64,000 nt of DNA from Christiangramia flava JLT2011. Its GTDB lineage: Bacteria; Bacteroidota; Bacteroidia; Flavobacteriales; Flavobacteriaceae. Position 1 is the first letter of the stretch. Each line of letters begins with the position of its first letter. The translations under genes and the position numbers were made by a program. The DNA is taken from assembly GCF_001951155.1 (NCBI RefSeq), contig NZ_CP016359.1, positions 761,001 to 825,000 on the forward strand. The letters run 5' to 3'. The notes below the pieces were generated by a model. The model saw only the letters and a list, made by a program, of their open reading frames with translations. It was not told the DNA's origin and made no database searches. Positions 53,942 to 62,684 of the stretch are shown piece by piece.

Positions 53942-54823
53942 ATGAATACAGAAGTTGCTCCAATCAAAGAAAAGACCGAAAGAAAGCCGAAACCAAAATG
54001 GTTACGGGTAAAACTTCCAACCGGTAAAAAATACACCGAACTCCGCAGCCTGGTAGACAAATACGATCTTCATACGATCTGTACTTCCGGGAGTTGCCCG
54101 AATATGGGTGAATGCTGGAGCGAAGGAACCGCAACTTTTATGATCCTGGGAAACATCTGCACCCGCTCCTGCGGATTTTGTGGTGTGAAAACCGGGCGGC
54201 CAGAAACTGTAGATTGGGATGAACCCGAAAAAGTTGCAAGATCCATCCGGTTGATGAAGATCAAACATGCCGTAGTAACGAGCGTGGACCGCGATGACCT
54301 GAAAGATATGGGATCGATCATGTGGGCGGAAACCGTAAAGGCTATCCGCAGAATGAATCCCGAAACTACTCTGGAAACACTTATTCCAGATTTTCAGGGC
54401 AACGAACGAAACATTGACCGAATCATCGAAGTAATGCCGGAAGTGGTTTCTCACAATATGGAAACCGTAAAAAGGCTCACTCGCGAAGTGCGCATCCAGG
54501 CGAAGTACGACCGCAGTCTTGGTGTTTTGAAATACCTAAAAGACAATGGCATCAACAGGACGAAGTCTGGAATCATGCTGGGCCTTGGCGAACAGGAAGA
54601 AGAAGTGATCCAGACCCTGGAAGATCTTCGCGGCGCCGGAGTAGATGTAGTGACCATAGGACAGTATCTACAACCCAGCAAAAGGCATTTGCCGGTAAAA
54701 CAGTTCATCACACCCGATCAATTCAAGAAATACGAAGAGATCGGCCTGGAAATGGGCTTCCGCCATGTAGAAAGCAGCGCACTGGTACGTTCCTCTTACA
54801 AAGCCCAGAAACATATCAACTAA
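53942..54823 (+). CDS. lipA: Lipoyl synthase
   Basis: A radical-SAM enzyme inserting two sulfurs into octanoyl-protein. It has 293 residues. The auxiliary cluster motif is C47-x4-C52-x5-C58 (CTSGSCPNMGEC), the radical-SAM motif is C73-x3-C77-x2-C80 (CTRSCGFC), and the conserved Ser follows in LVRSSYKA near the C-terminus. It lies 3 nt before gap, so the two are one transcript. Confidence 0.97.
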   Translation: MNTEVAPIKEKTERKPKPKWLRVKLPTGKKYTELRSLVDKYDLHTICTSGSCPNMGECWSEGTATFMILGNICTRSCGFCGVKTGRPETVDWDEPEKVARSIRLMKIKHAVVTSVDRDDLKDMGSIMWAETVKAIRRMNPETTLETLIPDFQGNERNIDRIIEVMPEVVSHNMETVKRLTREVRIQAKYDRSLGVLKYLKDNGINRTKSGIMLGLGEQEEEVIQTLEDLRGAGVDVVTIGQYLQPSKRHLPVKQFITPDQFKKYEEIGLEMGFRHVESSALVRSSYKAQKHIN

Positions 54824-54826
54824 GCC

Positions 54827-55834
54827 ATGGCTGGCAAGACGAAAATTGCAATTAACGGCTTCGGAAGAATAGGCCGCAGCCTTTTCAGGCTTCTGCTGAA
54901 CCATCCATCTATTGAAGTGGTGGCCATCAATGATCTTAGCGACGCCAGAACCCTGGCACATTTGCTGAAATATGACAGCATTCACCGAACGCTTCCTGCT
55001 GAAGTTTCTTCCGTAGAAGATCATATTATCGTAAATGGGAAAAATATTCCGCTGTTTAATAGTCAGATCCCGAAGGAAATCCCTTGGGAAAACACCCCTG
55101 CGGAAATAGTCGTGGATGCGACAGGCCAGTTTAAAACATCTGATTCGTTAAAAGGTCATCTGAAAGGGACTGTCAAAAAAGTCATATTATCAGTGCCGCC
55201 TCAGGACGAAGCTATTAAAATGGTGGTACTTGGAGTTAATGAAAAGTTGCTGGACGGTACGGAAGAGATCATTTCCAATGCCTCGTGTACGACCAATAAT
55301 GCCGCGCCAATGCTCCAAGTGATCCACGAACATTTCAAAGTTTCGCAGGCGTATATTACCACCGTTCATTCGTACACTACAGACCAGAGCCTGCATGACA
55401 AACCTCACCGTGATTTACGCCGAAGCAGGGCCGCCGCGCAATCCATCATTCCTACAACTACCGGTGCCGCTAAAGCACTGACCCATATTTTTCCTGATCT
55501 TCAGAAAGTGATCGGGGGATGCGGGATCAGGGTTCCGGTGCCTAACGGTTCTTTGACCGATATGACGCTGAACGTGGAAAAAGCGACCAGCATTGAGGAA
55601 GTGAACGCACTTTTCAGAAAAAAAGCTGAAAACGAATTGAAGGGAATCCTGCAGTATACTGAAGACCCCATTGTTTCGGTAGATATTCTAGACAGCCCTT
55701 TCAGCTGTATTTTCGATGCACAAATGACCTCTGTCATCGATGGGAAACTCATTAAACTAATAGGCTGGTATGACAACGAATTTGGATATTCGAGTCGTCT
55801 TATCGATTTAATTTCACTTGTTAACGATAAATAG
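54827..55834 (+). CDS. gap: Glyceraldehyde-3-phosphate dehydrogenase, type I
   Basis: The glycolytic/gluconeogenic step between G3P and 1,3-BPG. It has 335 residues, with the Rossmann start AINGFGRIGR, the catalytic C154 in SNASCTTNN, and the typical GGCGIRVPVPNGSLTD and WYDNEFGYSSR. The NAD-binding Asp is visible in VVAINDLSD. Possible operon with lipA. Confidence 0.95.
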   Translation: MAGKTKIAINGFGRIGRSLFRLLLNHPSIEVVAINDLSDARTLAHLLKYDSIHRTLPAEVSSVEDHIIVNGKNIPLFNSQIPKEIPWENTPAEIVVDATGQFKTSDSLKGHLKGTVKKVILSVPPQDEAIKMVVLGVNEKLLDGTEEIISNASCTTNNAAPMLQVIHEHFKVSQAYITTVHSYTTDQSLHDKPHRDLRRSRAAAQSIIPTTTGAAKALTHIFPDLQKVIGGCGIRVPVPNGSLTDMTLNVEKATSIEEVNALFRKKAENELKGILQYTEDPIVSVDILDSPFSCIFDAQMTSVIDGKLIKLIGWYDNEFGYSSRLIDLISLVNDK

Positions 55835-55874
55835 CTATATTTAACCACATTAAAGCCAGTTGCTATTATCCCTA

Positions 55875-58109
55875 ATGAAGAACTTAAAGCTCTCGATTTT
55901 ACTATTATTCTGTTGCTTTACATTAGTTAGTTTTCAGGATCCTGCGGCCACACCGGCCCAAAAGGTTACCCCTGAGGAAATAAAGGAACTCTTGAACAAG
56001 GCTGAGCACTCCATCAATACGATGCAGTTCGATCGCGCCCAGGAAGAACTCACGCAGTCTCTGGAAATGGCTCGCAGCATTGATCATAAGCGCTATATCG
56101 CACTGGTAAGCAGCATTCTGGCCAGGATGTACCAGGTTCGGCATGAATTCGACAAAGGAGTGACCGAACTGGAAAGAGCCATCTCCATTCAGCGCAATAT
56201 CAACGATGAAGAAGGTCTCGCCTATTCGTATGTGCTCTTCGGAAAACTTTTCTATTCTAAACAAAATTATGACCGCGCCATCAAGTATTTTGACCTGGCA
56301 GCCGATTATTTTGAAAAACATGACAACGAGGAACAATTAGGTCTTATCGATCTTAATAAGGCAATTCTGTACATGAATGTGCCTGATAAAAGGGACCTCG
56401 CCAATAATTTAATGGACAATGCTCGTGTTCGGTTAAAAGAAAGCAATAATAATTATGAGCTAAGCCGCTGGCATTATTATAAAGCCCGAATTCATATGCT
56501 GGAAGGCGATTATGCCGAAGCTGAAAAAGTGGCAAAGGGAGCTCTTGGTATTGCGCAGGGTGATGGATTCATCGGGATGACCATGTACTCTTATGGAATG
56601 TTGAGTGACATTGCAGAACTTCGGAATAACCCACAGCAGGCACTGGAGTATCTGAAAAAAGCTAATGCAGTTCGTGATGAAGTGTTCGACATGAACAAGG
56701 AAGCACTGGCGAGCGAAACCAACGAACGATTAGGTGTGGACGCGCTGAAATCGACTGTAGATGAGCTCACCATTCAAAACGCAGAACAGGAACGCACCCT
56801 GAAAGTGAACAAACTCACCACCATTCTCAGTGTGGCCCTGATCACCATTTTGTCCCTGTTGACCCTTTCGCTCTACAAGAACAACAATTTGAGAGCCCGG
56901 GCGAACGAACTACTACAGAAAAAGAATTCAGAATTAACCCTTGCCAAAGAAAATGCTGAAAAAGCTTCGATGGCCAAGGCTCAATTCCTTTCCACGATCA
57001 CCCATGAGCTGCGAACACCGCTATATGCTGTGACCGGACTCACCCATTTATTGCTGGAAGAAAGCCCGACTGAAAGTCAGAAAGAACATCTGAACTCCCT
57101 GAAATTTTCAGGAGAATACCTGTTGTCACTGATCAATAATATCCTGGATCTCAACAAGCTTGAGGCCAACAAAGTGGAAGTAGTAAACTCTACCTTCAAC
57201 CTGGAGAAACGCATTTCCGACGTGCTGATCGCCCTTAAAAATTCCGCCGACGAAAAGAAAACCAAGCTGCATTTCAAGTTTGACGAAAGCATTCCGAAGA
57301 AGCTCATTGGTGACCCGCTGAAAGTTTCTCAAATTCTGATCAATCTTATCGGGAACTCCATTAAGTTTACCGAGGATGGCGACATCTGGATCAATGTTAA
57401 AAAGATCAAGCAGCAGGATAAGAATGTCTACCTGCAATTCGAGATCAAGGATAATGGGGAAGGCATCAGCAAAGAGAAACAAAAAGCCATTTTCGAAAAT
57501 TTCACACAGGGTTCTACACAGATCAACCGCAAATTTGGCGGAACCGGTCTTGGGCTTTCTATCGTGAAAAATCTTTTGAGCCTGTTGGATAGCGAAGTAG
57601 AACTGGAAAGCGAACTTGGCGAAGGCTCTCAGTTTACTTTTGACCTGAAATTTGAAGCTCCGGAAGGTGAAATCGTTGAGAAACCAGTCGCACCTTCTAT
57701 TGACGAAAGCAAGCTGACGAACGATATTATGATCGATAAACGCATCCTGGTTGTGGAGGATAACAAGATCAACCAGATGATCACCCGTAAAATTCTTGAA
57801 AAGAACAAGGTGATCTGTGATGTGGCAGACAATGGAAGTATTGCCGTAGAGAAAGTGAAAAACAACCATTTTGACCTTATCCTGATGGATATTCACATGC
57901 CCGGCATCAGCGGGATTGAGGCTACCATCCAGATCAGGAAATTCAACGAGGAAATCCCGATCATCGCCTTAACCGCGGTCACGCTGGACGAAAGCCTGGA
58001 TGAATTTTACCTTAATGGTTTTAATGATATTATTCCAAAACCTTATAAAACCGAAGAGTTCTTCCACAAGATCAATAAGTATTTAGCTGCCAGAGAAACA
58101 ACGGTTTAG
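55875..58109 (+). CDS. TPR-containing hybrid sensor histidine kinase
   Basis: A 744-residue hybrid kinase. A signal or first helix (1-20) leads a periplasmic segment of TPR repeats (about 30-290). A membrane helix (about 313-333) and a coiled-coil linker connect to HisKA with phospho-acceptor H377 in ITHELRTPLYAV, HATPase (NLIGNSIKFT, GTGLGLSIVKNLL), and a C-terminal receiver with D672 in LMDIHMPG. There is no output DNA-binding domain. The ATG at 55875 (MKNLKL) is chosen over an upstream TTG at 55860. Signal and target are unknown. Confidence 0.93.
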   Translation: MKNLKLSILLLFCCFTLVSFQDPAATPAQKVTPEEIKELLNKAEHSINTMQFDRAQEELTQSLEMARSIDHKRYIALVSSILARMYQVRHEFDKGVTELERAISIQRNINDEEGLAYSYVLFGKLFYSKQNYDRAIKYFDLAADYFEKHDNEEQLGLIDLNKAILYMNVPDKRDLANNLMDNARVRLKESNNNYELSRWHYYKARIHMLEGDYAEAEKVAKGALGIAQGDGFIGMTMYSYGMLSDIAELRNNPQQALEYLKKANAVRDEVFDMNKEALASETNERLGVDALKSTVDELTIQNAEQERTLKVNKLTTILSVALITILSLLTLSLYKNNNLRARANELLQKKNSELTLAKENAEKASMAKAQFLSTITHELRTPLYAVTGLTHLLLEESPTESQKEHLNSLKFSGEYLLSLINNILDLNKLEANKVEVVNSTFNLEKRISDVLIALKNSADEKKTKLHFKFDESIPKKLIGDPLKVSQILINLIGNSIKFTEDGDIWINVKKIKQQDKNVYLQFEIKDNGEGISKEKQKAIFENFTQGSTQINRKFGGTGLGLSIVKNLLSLLDSEVELESELGEGSQFTFDLKFEAPEGEIVEKPVAPSIDESKLTNDIMIDKRILVVEDNKINQMITRKILEKNKVICDVADNGSIAVEKVKNNHFDLILMDIHMPGISGIEATIQIRKFNEEIPIIALTAVTLDESLDEFYLNGFNDIIPKPYKTEEFFHKINKYLAARETTV

Positions 58110-58198
58110 ATCTTTTGGTACAGACTTTGTAAAAAATAACGCTAGTAGGATTATATAAAGAAGACATACCTTATATAGTTTGAATTAGCCAAAACAAA

Positions 58199-58224
58199 AG
58201 AGACGCTCACCGCGTCTCTTTTTT
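58199..58224. terminator. Bidirectional terminator overlapping the end of lpxK
   Basis: An 8-bp stem (AGAGACGC / GCGTCTCT) with a 5-nt loop and T5; A-rich on the left. The last codons of lpxK (stop at 58207) lie inside the hairpin. Confidence 0.85.
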
Positions 58225-59220
58225 ATTTATAAAATTTTGGATGGACTGGTCAAATTCTGATTGTGTACCGTTTAGGAATTTCACCTGGATTGGCAGGTAA
58301 TATAACTGCTCCGCCGGAAAATAGTTTCGAAGTCTCATAAAATCCTTTTCGGTAGTAAGAATTCGTTCATGCGTTCGCAATTTTTTCAATTCCTCTTCTG
58401 AAAAGGCGTGGTGATCCCCAAATTCAAGGTGTTCAAAATTTCCGGAGAGTCGGTTTAAATGCTGCACCAACGGGGTCGCTTTAGCAATTCCGGTTACCAG
58501 CGTGAACTTTTCCCTCATAAAATCCTGGAGAAGCATGCTTTCCTTACTATTAAAAACTGACGAATCATATTCAATACCGGTAAAAAATACTTTCTGGTAG
58601 GAAGCCGGAGCGATTTCTCTTTCGATCTCCCGCATTTTTTCCTGGCTCAGTTCAGAAGGACACTTGGTGACCAGGATGATATCGGCACGCCGCATTCCGC
58701 CCCGGCTTTCGCGAAGGTTCCCGGCTGGCAGCATTAAGTCTTTCGTAAAAAGCTCATCGTATCGAGTAAGCAAAATCTGAAAACCCGCCTGCACCTTTCG
58801 ATGCTGAAAGGCGTCGTCCAGCAGGATCACAGCTGGAGAGAATTTTTGAAGTTCAGCAATACCATGTTGCCTGTTGGCATCAACTGCTATGATCGCCCTG
58901 GGGAACTTATTCTTGAACTGCAGGGGTTCATCACCGCTTTTCAAAACACTGTCGTTTACCGCTACCAATTGAAATCCCGTAGACTTTCGCTTATAACCGC
59001 GGCTTAGCACGGCAACTTTTTCCGTCTTCAGCAAATTCAATAAGTATTCGATCATGGGAGATTTTCCCGTACCTCCAACACTCAGGTTCCCCACACAGAT
59101 TATTGGAAGCTCATACTTTTCCGAAGAAAGGATATCGAGATCATAGAGCGTGTTGCGAGCTGCCGTCACCCCATGGTAAACCACTGAAAACGGGTAAAGC
59201 AATTTCCTAAGGTGTTTCAT
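58207..59220 (-). CDS. lpxK: Tetraacyldisaccharide 4'-kinase
   Basis: Phosphorylates the lipid A precursor at the inner membrane. It has 337 residues. A P-loop GGTGKSP near 47-53 follows the N-terminal helix, with DDAFQHRKV, LPAGNLRE and GDHHAF typical of LpxK. The length is usual. It converges with the hybrid kinase gene. The end of the gene overlaps the terminator, so transcript termination must occur only after the stop codon. Confidence 0.95.
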   Translation of the reverse strand: MKHLRKLLYPFSVVYHGVTAARNTLYDLDILSSEKYELPIICVGNLSVGGTGKSPMIEYLLNLLKTEKVAVLSRGYKRKSTGFQLVAVNDSVLKSGDEPLQFKNKFPRAIIAVDANRQHGIAELQKFSPAVILLDDAFQHRKVQAGFQILLTRYDELFTKDLMLPAGNLRESRGGMRRADIILVTKCPSELSQEKMREIEREIAPASYQKVFFTGIEYDSSVFNSKESMLLQDFMREKFTLVTGIAKATPLVQHLNRLSGNFEHLEFGDHHAFSEEELKKLRTHERILTTEKDFMRLRNYFPAEQLYYLPIQVKFLNGTQSEFDQSIQNFINKKETR

Positions 59221-59240
59221 GGCAAGCTTGTTTTATTCTT

Positions 59241-59248
59241 TATCTTTG
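59241..59248 (+). promoter_or_regulatory. -7 box before the NIF3-type gene
   Basis: An exact TATCTTTG, 74 nt before the NIF3-type start, in the divergent region with lpxK. No TTTG at the right spacing. Confidence 0.35.
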
Positions 59249-59322
59249 AATTTGGCCATTTTTGCCTAAAAATTCAACAGCCTGGAGTTATTCCACACTT
59301 CAGTGGCTAAATTATTAAAAAT

Positions 59323-60417
59323 ATGACTATACAGGAGGTAATTGCCATTCTGGAAGATTTTGCCCCGACCCGTTACGCAGAAAGTTTTGATAACGTTGGT
59401 TTACTCGTGGGCGATCAAAACCAGGAAGTGACGGGCGCGCTGATCACGCTAGATACGCTGGAAGAAACCGTGGACGAAGCTATTTCCAGGAATTGCAACC
59501 TGATTGTTAGCTTCCACCCCATCATTTTTTCGGGTTTAAAAAAGCTTACCGGTAGCGACTATGTGCAACGCGCCGTACTGAAAGCCATTAAAAATGACAT
59601 TGCCATTTACGCCATTCACACCGCTTTGGATAATCATTACAAAGGCGTGAATGACATGATCGCAGAAAAACTACAGCTTAAGAATCGTAAAATTCTAATC
59701 CCGCGGAAAGATTCGATCAAGAAACTAACGACTTTTGTCCCCGTTAAAAATGCTGATTCTGTGCGGCAGGCTTTATTTGAAGCAGGTGCGGGCAGTATTG
59801 GTAATTATGACGAGTGCAGCTTCAATGTGTTGGGGAAAGGCAGTTTTAAAGGAAACGAAGCGTCCAGCCCGGTGATTGGCGAAAAGGGACAAACGCATTT
59901 CGAAGAGGAGATCCAGATTGGTCTTACCTACCCGGCGCATAGAGAATCAGCTATCCTTAAAAAACTTTTCAGCAGTCATCCTTACGAGGAAGTGGCTTAC
60001 GAGATCCAGCAGCTGGAAAACGAAAATCAGCATTTGGGAATGGGGATGATCGGAGAACTGGAAACTACCACTTCAGAAGAAGATTTCTTGAAAATGGTCA
60101 AAGACACCTTTTATGCCGGCTGCATCAGGCATTCAGCACTGCTTCAGAAGCCGATAAAAAAAGTGGCCGTTTTAGGAGGAAGCGGTGCTTTTGCGATCCA
60201 AAATGCTAAAAATGCCGGGGCAGATATTTTTATTACTGCCGACCTGAAATACCACGACTTCTATAAAGCCGAGAAAAAACTGGTACTTGCCGACATTGGA
60301 CACTATGAAAGCGAGCAGTTTACAAAAAATTTACTATATTCTTTTCTTAGCAAAAAAATTAGTAGTTTTGCACTTATTTTAGCAGATACAAACACCAATC
60401 CTATCAAGTATTTATAA
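59323..60417 (+). CDS. NIF3-like dinuclear-metal protein (GTP cyclohydrolase-like, DUF34)
   Basis: A 364-residue NIF3-family protein. Metal ligands are the His/Asp/Glu in VSFHPIIF, IHTALDNHYKG, DLKYHDFYKA and DIGHYESEQF. A middle insert domain (about 125-230) gives the long form of the family. Function is not settled; a metal-handling role has been proposed. It lies 1 nt before the coiled-coil gene, as in many bacteria. Confidence 0.92.
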   Translation: MTIQEVIAILEDFAPTRYAESFDNVGLLVGDQNQEVTGALITLDTLEETVDEAISRNCNLIVSFHPIIFSGLKKLTGSDYVQRAVLKAIKNDIAIYAIHTALDNHYKGVNDMIAEKLQLKNRKILIPRKDSIKKLTTFVPVKNADSVRQALFEAGAGSIGNYDECSFNVLGKGSFKGNEASSPVIGEKGQTHFEEEIQIGLTYPAHRESAILKKLFSSHPYEEVAYEIQQLENENQHLGMGMIGELETTTSEEDFLKMVKDTFYAGCIRHSALLQKPIKKVAVLGGSGAFAIQNAKNAGADIFITADLKYHDFYKAEKKLVLADIGHYESEQFTKNLLYSFLSKKISSFALILADTNTNPIKYL

Positions 60418-60418
60418 T

Positions 60419-61198
60419 ATGGCGAAAAAAAACGATGTTACTGTAGAAGAGAAGCTGAGAGCTCTGTACGATCTTCAGTTGGTAGATTCGCGAATTGACG
60501 AAATTAGAAACGTACGCGGAGAGCTTCCTTTAGAAGTAGAGGATCTTGAAGATGAAGTAGCAGGTTTGAACAGACGTCTGGAAAAACTGGATGCCGATAT
60601 TGAGGTTATTGAGAACGACATCAAGAATAAAAAGAATCAGATCGAAGATTCTAAATCTACTATCAAGAAATATTCAGAGCAGCAAAAGAATGTTCGCAAC
60701 AACCGCGAATTTAATGCCCTGAGCAAAGAGGTAGAATACCAGGAATTGGAGATCGAGCTTTCTGAAAAGCACATCAAAGAATACAAGGCGAAAATCGAAC
60801 AGAAGAAAGAGGTGATCGCCCAGACCAAAGAAAAACTTTCAGAACGCGAAGAGCACCTGAAGCACAAAAAAGGAGAGCTTGACGAGATCCTGAAAGAAAC
60901 GGAGAAAGAAGAGCAGGCCCTGATCGATAAATCAGCTGAATACGAAAAGAATATCGAAGATCGCCTGGTCAAAGCCTACAAACGCATCAGAAGCAATGTT
61001 AAGAACGGTCTTGCCGTAGTTCCTGTTGAACGTGGAGCTTCCGGAGGATCTTTCTTCACCATTCCACCGCAGGTAATTATGGAAATTGCCGGTAGAAAGA
61101 AGATCATTACTGATGAGCACAGTGGTCGTATCCTTGTTGACGAAGAACTGGCTAAAGAAGAACAGGAAAAAATGGACAGTATGTTCAAGAAGTTCTAA
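60419..61198 (+). CDS. Coiled-coil DUF164-type protein with a zinc-free C-terminal ribbon
   Basis: A 259-residue protein: a long coiled coil (about 35-170) and a C-terminal ribbon domain. In the usual family the ribbon has two CxxC pairs. Here the first is S208-G-G-S211 and the second D232-E-H-S235 around IPPQ and KKIITDEHSGRILV, so all four ligands are replaced, while the fold residues are retained. Bacteroidetes members often show this change. It follows the NIF3 gene directly; a shared task is likely but not known. Confidence 0.9.
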   Translation: MAKKNDVTVEEKLRALYDLQLVDSRIDEIRNVRGELPLEVEDLEDEVAGLNRRLEKLDADIEVIENDIKNKKNQIEDSKSTIKKYSEQQKNVRNNREFNALSKEVEYQELEIELSEKHIKEYKAKIEQKKEVIAQTKEKLSEREEHLKHKKGELDEILKETEKEEQALIDKSAEYEKNIEDRLVKAYKRIRSNVKNGLAVVPVERGASGGSFFTIPPQVIMEIAGRKKIITDEHSGRILVDEELAKEEQEKMDSMFKKF

Positions 61199-61222
61199 AC
61201 TTCACATTTTTTTATAAAACAG

Positions 61223-61287
61223 AACTGTCTGGAAAGTAACAGTAAGATCGTAAGATCTGAAGCAAAAGCTTTTCAGGCAGTTTTTTT
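61223..61287 (+). terminator. Large hairpin terminator after the NIF3-type operon
   Basis: A 14-bp stem with two G-T pairs (61223-61236 with 61269-61282), a 32-nt loop containing a small GATC/GATC hairpin, and a T7 tail. Confidence 0.75.
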
Positions 61288-61385
61288 ATGACTTGATCTG
61301 AACAGCCAGTGAATCAGGGATTAACAGCAATTTCACATTAAAACAGCAATTATAGCCTAACTTTAATTATTTAAAACCAAACACG

Positions 61386-61958
61386 ATGAAAGTTAGACTG
61401 ATGATTATTTGTTTCGGTTTGCTCCTATGGTCCTGTAAAGACCAGCAGGGAGCCAAAACCGACTCTACCGATATTCCCGCTTCAGAAAGAACTTCGGAAA
61501 ATGATTATTCCGATTCCGGAAAAATGACTGCGGAAGAACCAACAGGTGACCAGCAAGCTTCTGATAAAGATTCCCTGGCAATGCCTGAAAATGGCTATTC
61601 CGGAGTTTATATCAAAACAGATCATCCGGAAGACTCTGGTTGTTCCTGTTATTGCATCGATATGGCCACTTCTGGTACCGGCGAACTATGCCTGAAGGAT
61701 CAGGAATTGTATATCAATACCCGCTATGCCCAGGACGGCGATGAGATCGAGGTATACTACACTGGAAAATCGTCCAAAACCACGAATTCTGAAATTCCCT
61801 GGGATCGATTTGAAACCGGCACTCCTATTGCAGTAATTTCCCCAAATGCCGAGGGTTTTGACCTGGATTGGAAAGGTTTTAGCATCGACGGCGACTTAGC
61901 TGTAGACTACGCCATTCTGGGAAAGAAAACTCTGGAAGGAACTTATAAAAGAAAATAA
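61386..61958 (+). CDS. Lipoprotein of unknown function with a CSCYC motif
   Basis: A 190-residue exported protein: a lipobox (LLLWSC, about residue 17), a Ser/Thr/Asp/Glu-rich linker to about 70, then a compact domain with a Cys cluster CSCYC, a further Cys in ELCLKDQ, and beta-strand pattern to the C-terminus. No family is recognisable. It ends 1 nt before msrA, so the two are certainly cotranscribed; a role near sulfoxide repair is only a guess. Confidence 0.7.
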   Translation: MKVRLMIICFGLLLWSCKDQQGAKTDSTDIPASERTSENDYSDSGKMTAEEPTGDQQASDKDSLAMPENGYSGVYIKTDHPEDSGCSCYCIDMATSGTGELCLKDQELYINTRYAQDGDEIEVYYTGKSSKTTNSEIPWDRFETGTPIAVISPNAEGFDLDWKGFSIDGDLAVDYAILGKKTLEGTYKRK

Positions 61959-61959
61959 T

Positions 61960-62622
61960 ATGAAATTTTTACTGATCAATTTTTTAAGCCTTTTCCTTAT
62001 AAGCTGCGGAAATGGCAATTCCCAAAATTCAGCTACTCCTGATGAAATTGCGAATGCCAAACCGGTCACGGTTCCCGCACAAAATGGCCTGGAACATGCC
62101 TATTTTGCCAGCGGTTGCTTTTGGTGCGTAGAGGCGGTTTATGAAAGCCTAAAAGGTGTGGACGAAGCTATTTCAGGCTATTCGGGAGGTCATACTAAAA
62201 ACCCCACTTACGAGCAGAGCAATACCGGGAGAACCGGTCATGCCGAATCTGTTGAAGTGATTTATGATCCAAATATTATCAGCTTTCGGGACCTGGTGCG
62301 AGTCTATTTCGGGTCGCAGGATCCAACCCAGGTCAATGGCCAGGGTCCAGACCATGGTTCTCAATATCGCTCTATTATTTTTTATCAGAATGAGGAACAG
62401 AAAAAGATCATCGAAGAAGTGAAGGCAGAGGTCGCTCAGAATTATGATAAGCCAATTGCCGCGGAAATCCTCCCTTTCCAAAAATTCTGGAAAGCGGAAG
62501 ATTACCACCAGGACTATGAAGAGAATCATCCTGAAAATCCATACATCCAAAAGGTTTCCATACCAAGAATAAACCGCTTCAAAGCGAAATTCCCCGAGCT
62601 GCTAAAAGAAGGTGCTCACTAA
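61960..62622 (+). CDS. msrA: Peptide-methionine (S)-S-oxide reductase, lipoprotein
   Basis: Repairs oxidised methionine. It has 220 residues. A lipobox (LFLISC, about residue 17) means it is exported, unlike the cytoplasmic enzyme. The active-site C53 lies in GCFWCVEA, followed by SGYSGGHTKNPTYE, GHAESVEV and GSQYRSIIFY. It is cotranscribed with the upstream lipoprotein. Confidence 0.96.
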   Translation: MKFLLINFLSLFLISCGNGNSQNSATPDEIANAKPVTVPAQNGLEHAYFASGCFWCVEAVYESLKGVDEAISGYSGGHTKNPTYEQSNTGRTGHAESVEVIYDPNIISFRDLVRVYFGSQDPTQVNGQGPDHGSQYRSIIFYQNEEQKKIIEEVKAEVAQNYDKPIAAEILPFQKFWKAEDYHQDYEENHPENPYIQKVSIPRINRFKAKFPELLKEGAH

Positions 62623-62646
62623 AAAATCGTAGTAATTTTTGAAAAT

Positions 62647-62684
62647 AACCGGGATCAGGAAATTGATTCCGGTTTCTTTTTTTG
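62647..62684 (+). terminator. Terminator after msrA
   Basis: An 11-bp stem with one G-T pair (AACCGGGATCA / TGATTCCGGTT) and a 6-nt loop, followed by a T-rich tail. It overlaps the last codons of the convergent kmo gene (stop at 62655). Confidence 0.8.
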
